Below are positions 51,106 to 51,948 of a stretch of DNA of 51,948 bases, in pieces. The stretch covers positions 1 through 51,948 of the forward strand of contig NZ_JARHUF010000016.1 of NCBI RefSeq assembly GCF_029223195.1, read 5' to 3'. The DNA comes from Vibrio sp. CAU 1672 (GTDB taxonomy: Bacteria > Pseudomonadota > Gammaproteobacteria > Enterobacterales > Vibrionaceae). Positions within the stretch are counted from its first letter, which is position 1. Each line of letters starts with the position of its first letter. The notes beneath the pieces were generated by a model. That model made no database searches. It saw nothing but the letters and a program-made list of their open reading frames with translations, and was not told the DNA's origin. Position numbers and translations under genes: made by a program.

Positions 51106-51190
51106 TGGTGCGGAAGGAGAGACTTGAACTCTCACACCTTGCGGCGCCAGAACCTAAATCTGGTGCGTCTACCAATTCCGCCACTTCCGC
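51106..51190 (-). tRNA. tRNA-Leu (anticodon UAG)
   Basis: 85 nt, identical to the other UAG copies. Part of the duplicated block. Confidence 0.97.
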
Positions 51191-51260
51191 AACTTGATCT
51201 GTCATTACCAAGGTAATTGGTAAAACCTCAATAACTAACCCTATATTTCAAGGGAAATAA

Positions 51261-51335
51261 TGGCAGGGCTACCTGGATTCGAACCAGGGAATGGCGGCAT
51301 CAAAAGCCGCTGCCTTACCGCTTGGCGATAGCCCT
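51261..51335 (-). tRNA. tRNA-Gln (anticodon UUG)
   Basis: 75 nt, identical to 50780-50854. Part of the duplicated block. Confidence 0.97.
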
Positions 51336-51364
51336 ACAGGCGACAACGTAATGTTATCTAAATA

Positions 51365-51449
51365 TGGTGCGGAAGGAGAGACTTGAACTCTCACACCTTG
51401 CGGCGCCAGAACCTAAATCTGGTGCGTCTACCAATTCCGCCACTTCCGC
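51365..51449 (-). tRNA. tRNA-Leu (anticodon UAG)
   Basis: 85 nt, identical UAG copy. Confidence 0.97.
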
Positions 51450-51466
51450 ATAATTTCTGTCTAATT

Positions 51467-51553
51467 TGGTGCGGAGGGAGGGACTTGAACCCTCACGTCC
51501 TAACGGACACTAGCACCTGAAGCTAGCGCGTCTACCAATTCCGCCACCACCGC
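51467..51553 (-). tRNA. tRNA-Leu (anticodon CAG)
   Basis: 87 nt with encoded CCA. Anticodon loop TTCAGGT; reads CUG. Acceptor GCGGTGG/CCTCCGC has a U-U mismatch at position 5:68; E. coli tRNA-Leu(CAG) also has a mismatch there. It is the only CAG copy in the window. Confidence 0.96.
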
Positions 51554-51571
51554 GCAATCAGACAGTAAATA

Positions 51572-51648
51572 TGGTGGCTACGACGGGATTCGAACCTGTG
51601 ACCCCATCATTATGAGTGATGTGCTCTAACCAGCTGAGCTACGTAGCC
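51572..51648 (-). tRNA. tRNA-Met (elongator, anticodon CAU)
   Basis: 77 nt, identical to 51006-51082, at an offset of exactly 566 bp. Confidence 0.97.
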
Positions 51649-51671
51649 ATACAAATTGTTTTGATCAAGTA

Positions 51672-51756
51672 TGGTGCGGAAGGAGAGACTTGAACTCTCA
51701 CACCTTGCGGCGCCAGAACCTAAATCTGGTGCGTCTACCAATTCCGCCACTTCCGC
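51672..51756 (-). tRNA. tRNA-Leu (anticodon UAG)
   Basis: 85 nt, identical UAG copy; offset 566 from 51106. Confidence 0.97.
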
Positions 51757-51826
51757 AACTTGATCTGTCATTATCAAGGTAATTGGTAAAACCTCAATAA
51801 CTAACCCTATATTTCAAGGGAAATAA

Positions 51827-51901
51827 TGGCAGGGCTACCTGGATTCGAACCAGGGAATGGCGGCATCAAAAGCCGCTGCCTTACCGCTTGGCGATAGCCC
51901 T
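51827..51901 (-). tRNA. tRNA-Gln (anticodon UUG)
   Basis: 75 nt, identical copy; offset 566 from 51261. Confidence 0.97.
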
Positions 51902-51930
51902 ACAGGCGACAACGTAATGTTATCTAAATA

Positions 51931-51948
51931 TGGTGCGGAAGGAGAGAC
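51931..51948 (-). tRNA. tRNA-Leu (anticodon UAG), partial
   Basis: Only the 3' 18 bases, including CCA, are inside the window; offset 566 from 51365. The identity is inferred from the identical sequence and position in the repeat. Confidence 0.85.

Larger units (their letters stand above)
51006..51948. repeat. Tandem duplication of a Met-Leu-Gln-Leu tRNA block (566-bp period)
   Basis: 51006-51382 and 51572-51948 are the same sequence, including non-coding spacers; the only difference I saw is C51208 versus T51774. The second copy runs off the window. The Leu-CAG gene lies between the copies. Confidence 0.9.

Noticed and set aside
50625..51948. CRISPR-like regular repeats
   Set aside because: The repeated units are complete tRNA genes with encoded CCA; no short direct repeat-spacer structure.

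Overview
The window is core chromosome of a Vibrio-like gammaproteobacterium. The evidence is the sodium-driven flagellar stator pair pomA-pomB, the gene order from dxs to the tRNA cluster (which I recognise as that of Vibrio chromosome 1), and the high similarity of individual proteins to vibrio and enterobacterial orthologues. Almost every base is explained by housekeeping genes. I see no prophage, CRISPR array, defence island or integron cassette. The interest lies in small RNAs, operators, short mobile remnants and one c-di-GMP gene pair.

Layout. 1-150: tail region with two perfect hairpins, one of them built from Tn5/IS50-like transposon ends. 151-3185 (minus): xseB-ispA-dxs. 3452-5172 (plus): pomA-pomB. 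5371-6819 (plus): thiI. 6908-7058: a miniature inverted-repeat element. 7196-7402 (minus): the GcvB small RNA, divergent from gcvA at 7491. 7491-10491 (plus): gcvA, an alpha/beta hydrolase, a DUF423 membrane protein and rlmM, all overlapping. 10545-12764 (minus): xni and ppnN. 12979-16925 (minus): a TPR/degenerate-GGDEF membrane protein followed by a soluble diguanylate cyclase. 17040-19301: queF (minus), then syd and a zinc-ribbon protein (plus). 19417-21964 (minus): the methionine importer metN-metI-metQ behind MetJ boxes. 22199-27254 (plus): gmhB, then the trehalose regulon treR-treB-treC with two TreR operators. 27340-27942 (minus): yitT family. 28290-29540 (plus): glyA with a PurR operator. 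29839-39648 (minus): ybeD, lipB, lipA and the cell-wall/ribosome block lptE-holA-rsfS-rlmH-mrdA-rodA-rlpA-dacA, preceded by leuS (39806-42379). 42534-43004 (plus): a zinc-ribbon protein. 43047-48664 (minus): miaB-phoH-ybeY-corC-lnt. 49183-50334 (plus): ubiF. 50338-50500: a second copy of the miniature element. 50625-51948 (minus): eleven complete tRNAs and one cut by the window edge (Leu-UAG, Gln-UUG, Met-CAU, Leu-CAG), part of which is a 566-bp-period tandem duplication.

How it works together. Several units are textbook pathways kept in one place: isoprenoid precursor synthesis (dxs, ispA); lipoate synthesis and attachment (lipB, lipA, ybeD); cell elongation (PBP2, RodA, RlpA, PBP5-type DacA); ribosome maturation (RsfS, RlmH, YbeY, RlmM); tRNA modification (ThiI, MiaB, QueF); and methionine, glycine and one-carbon supply (metNIQ under MetJ, glyA under PurR, GcvA/GcvB). 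The least characterised items are the two-gene c-di-GMP module at 12979-16925, the dispersed miniature element, and the IS50-like end pair at 84-121.
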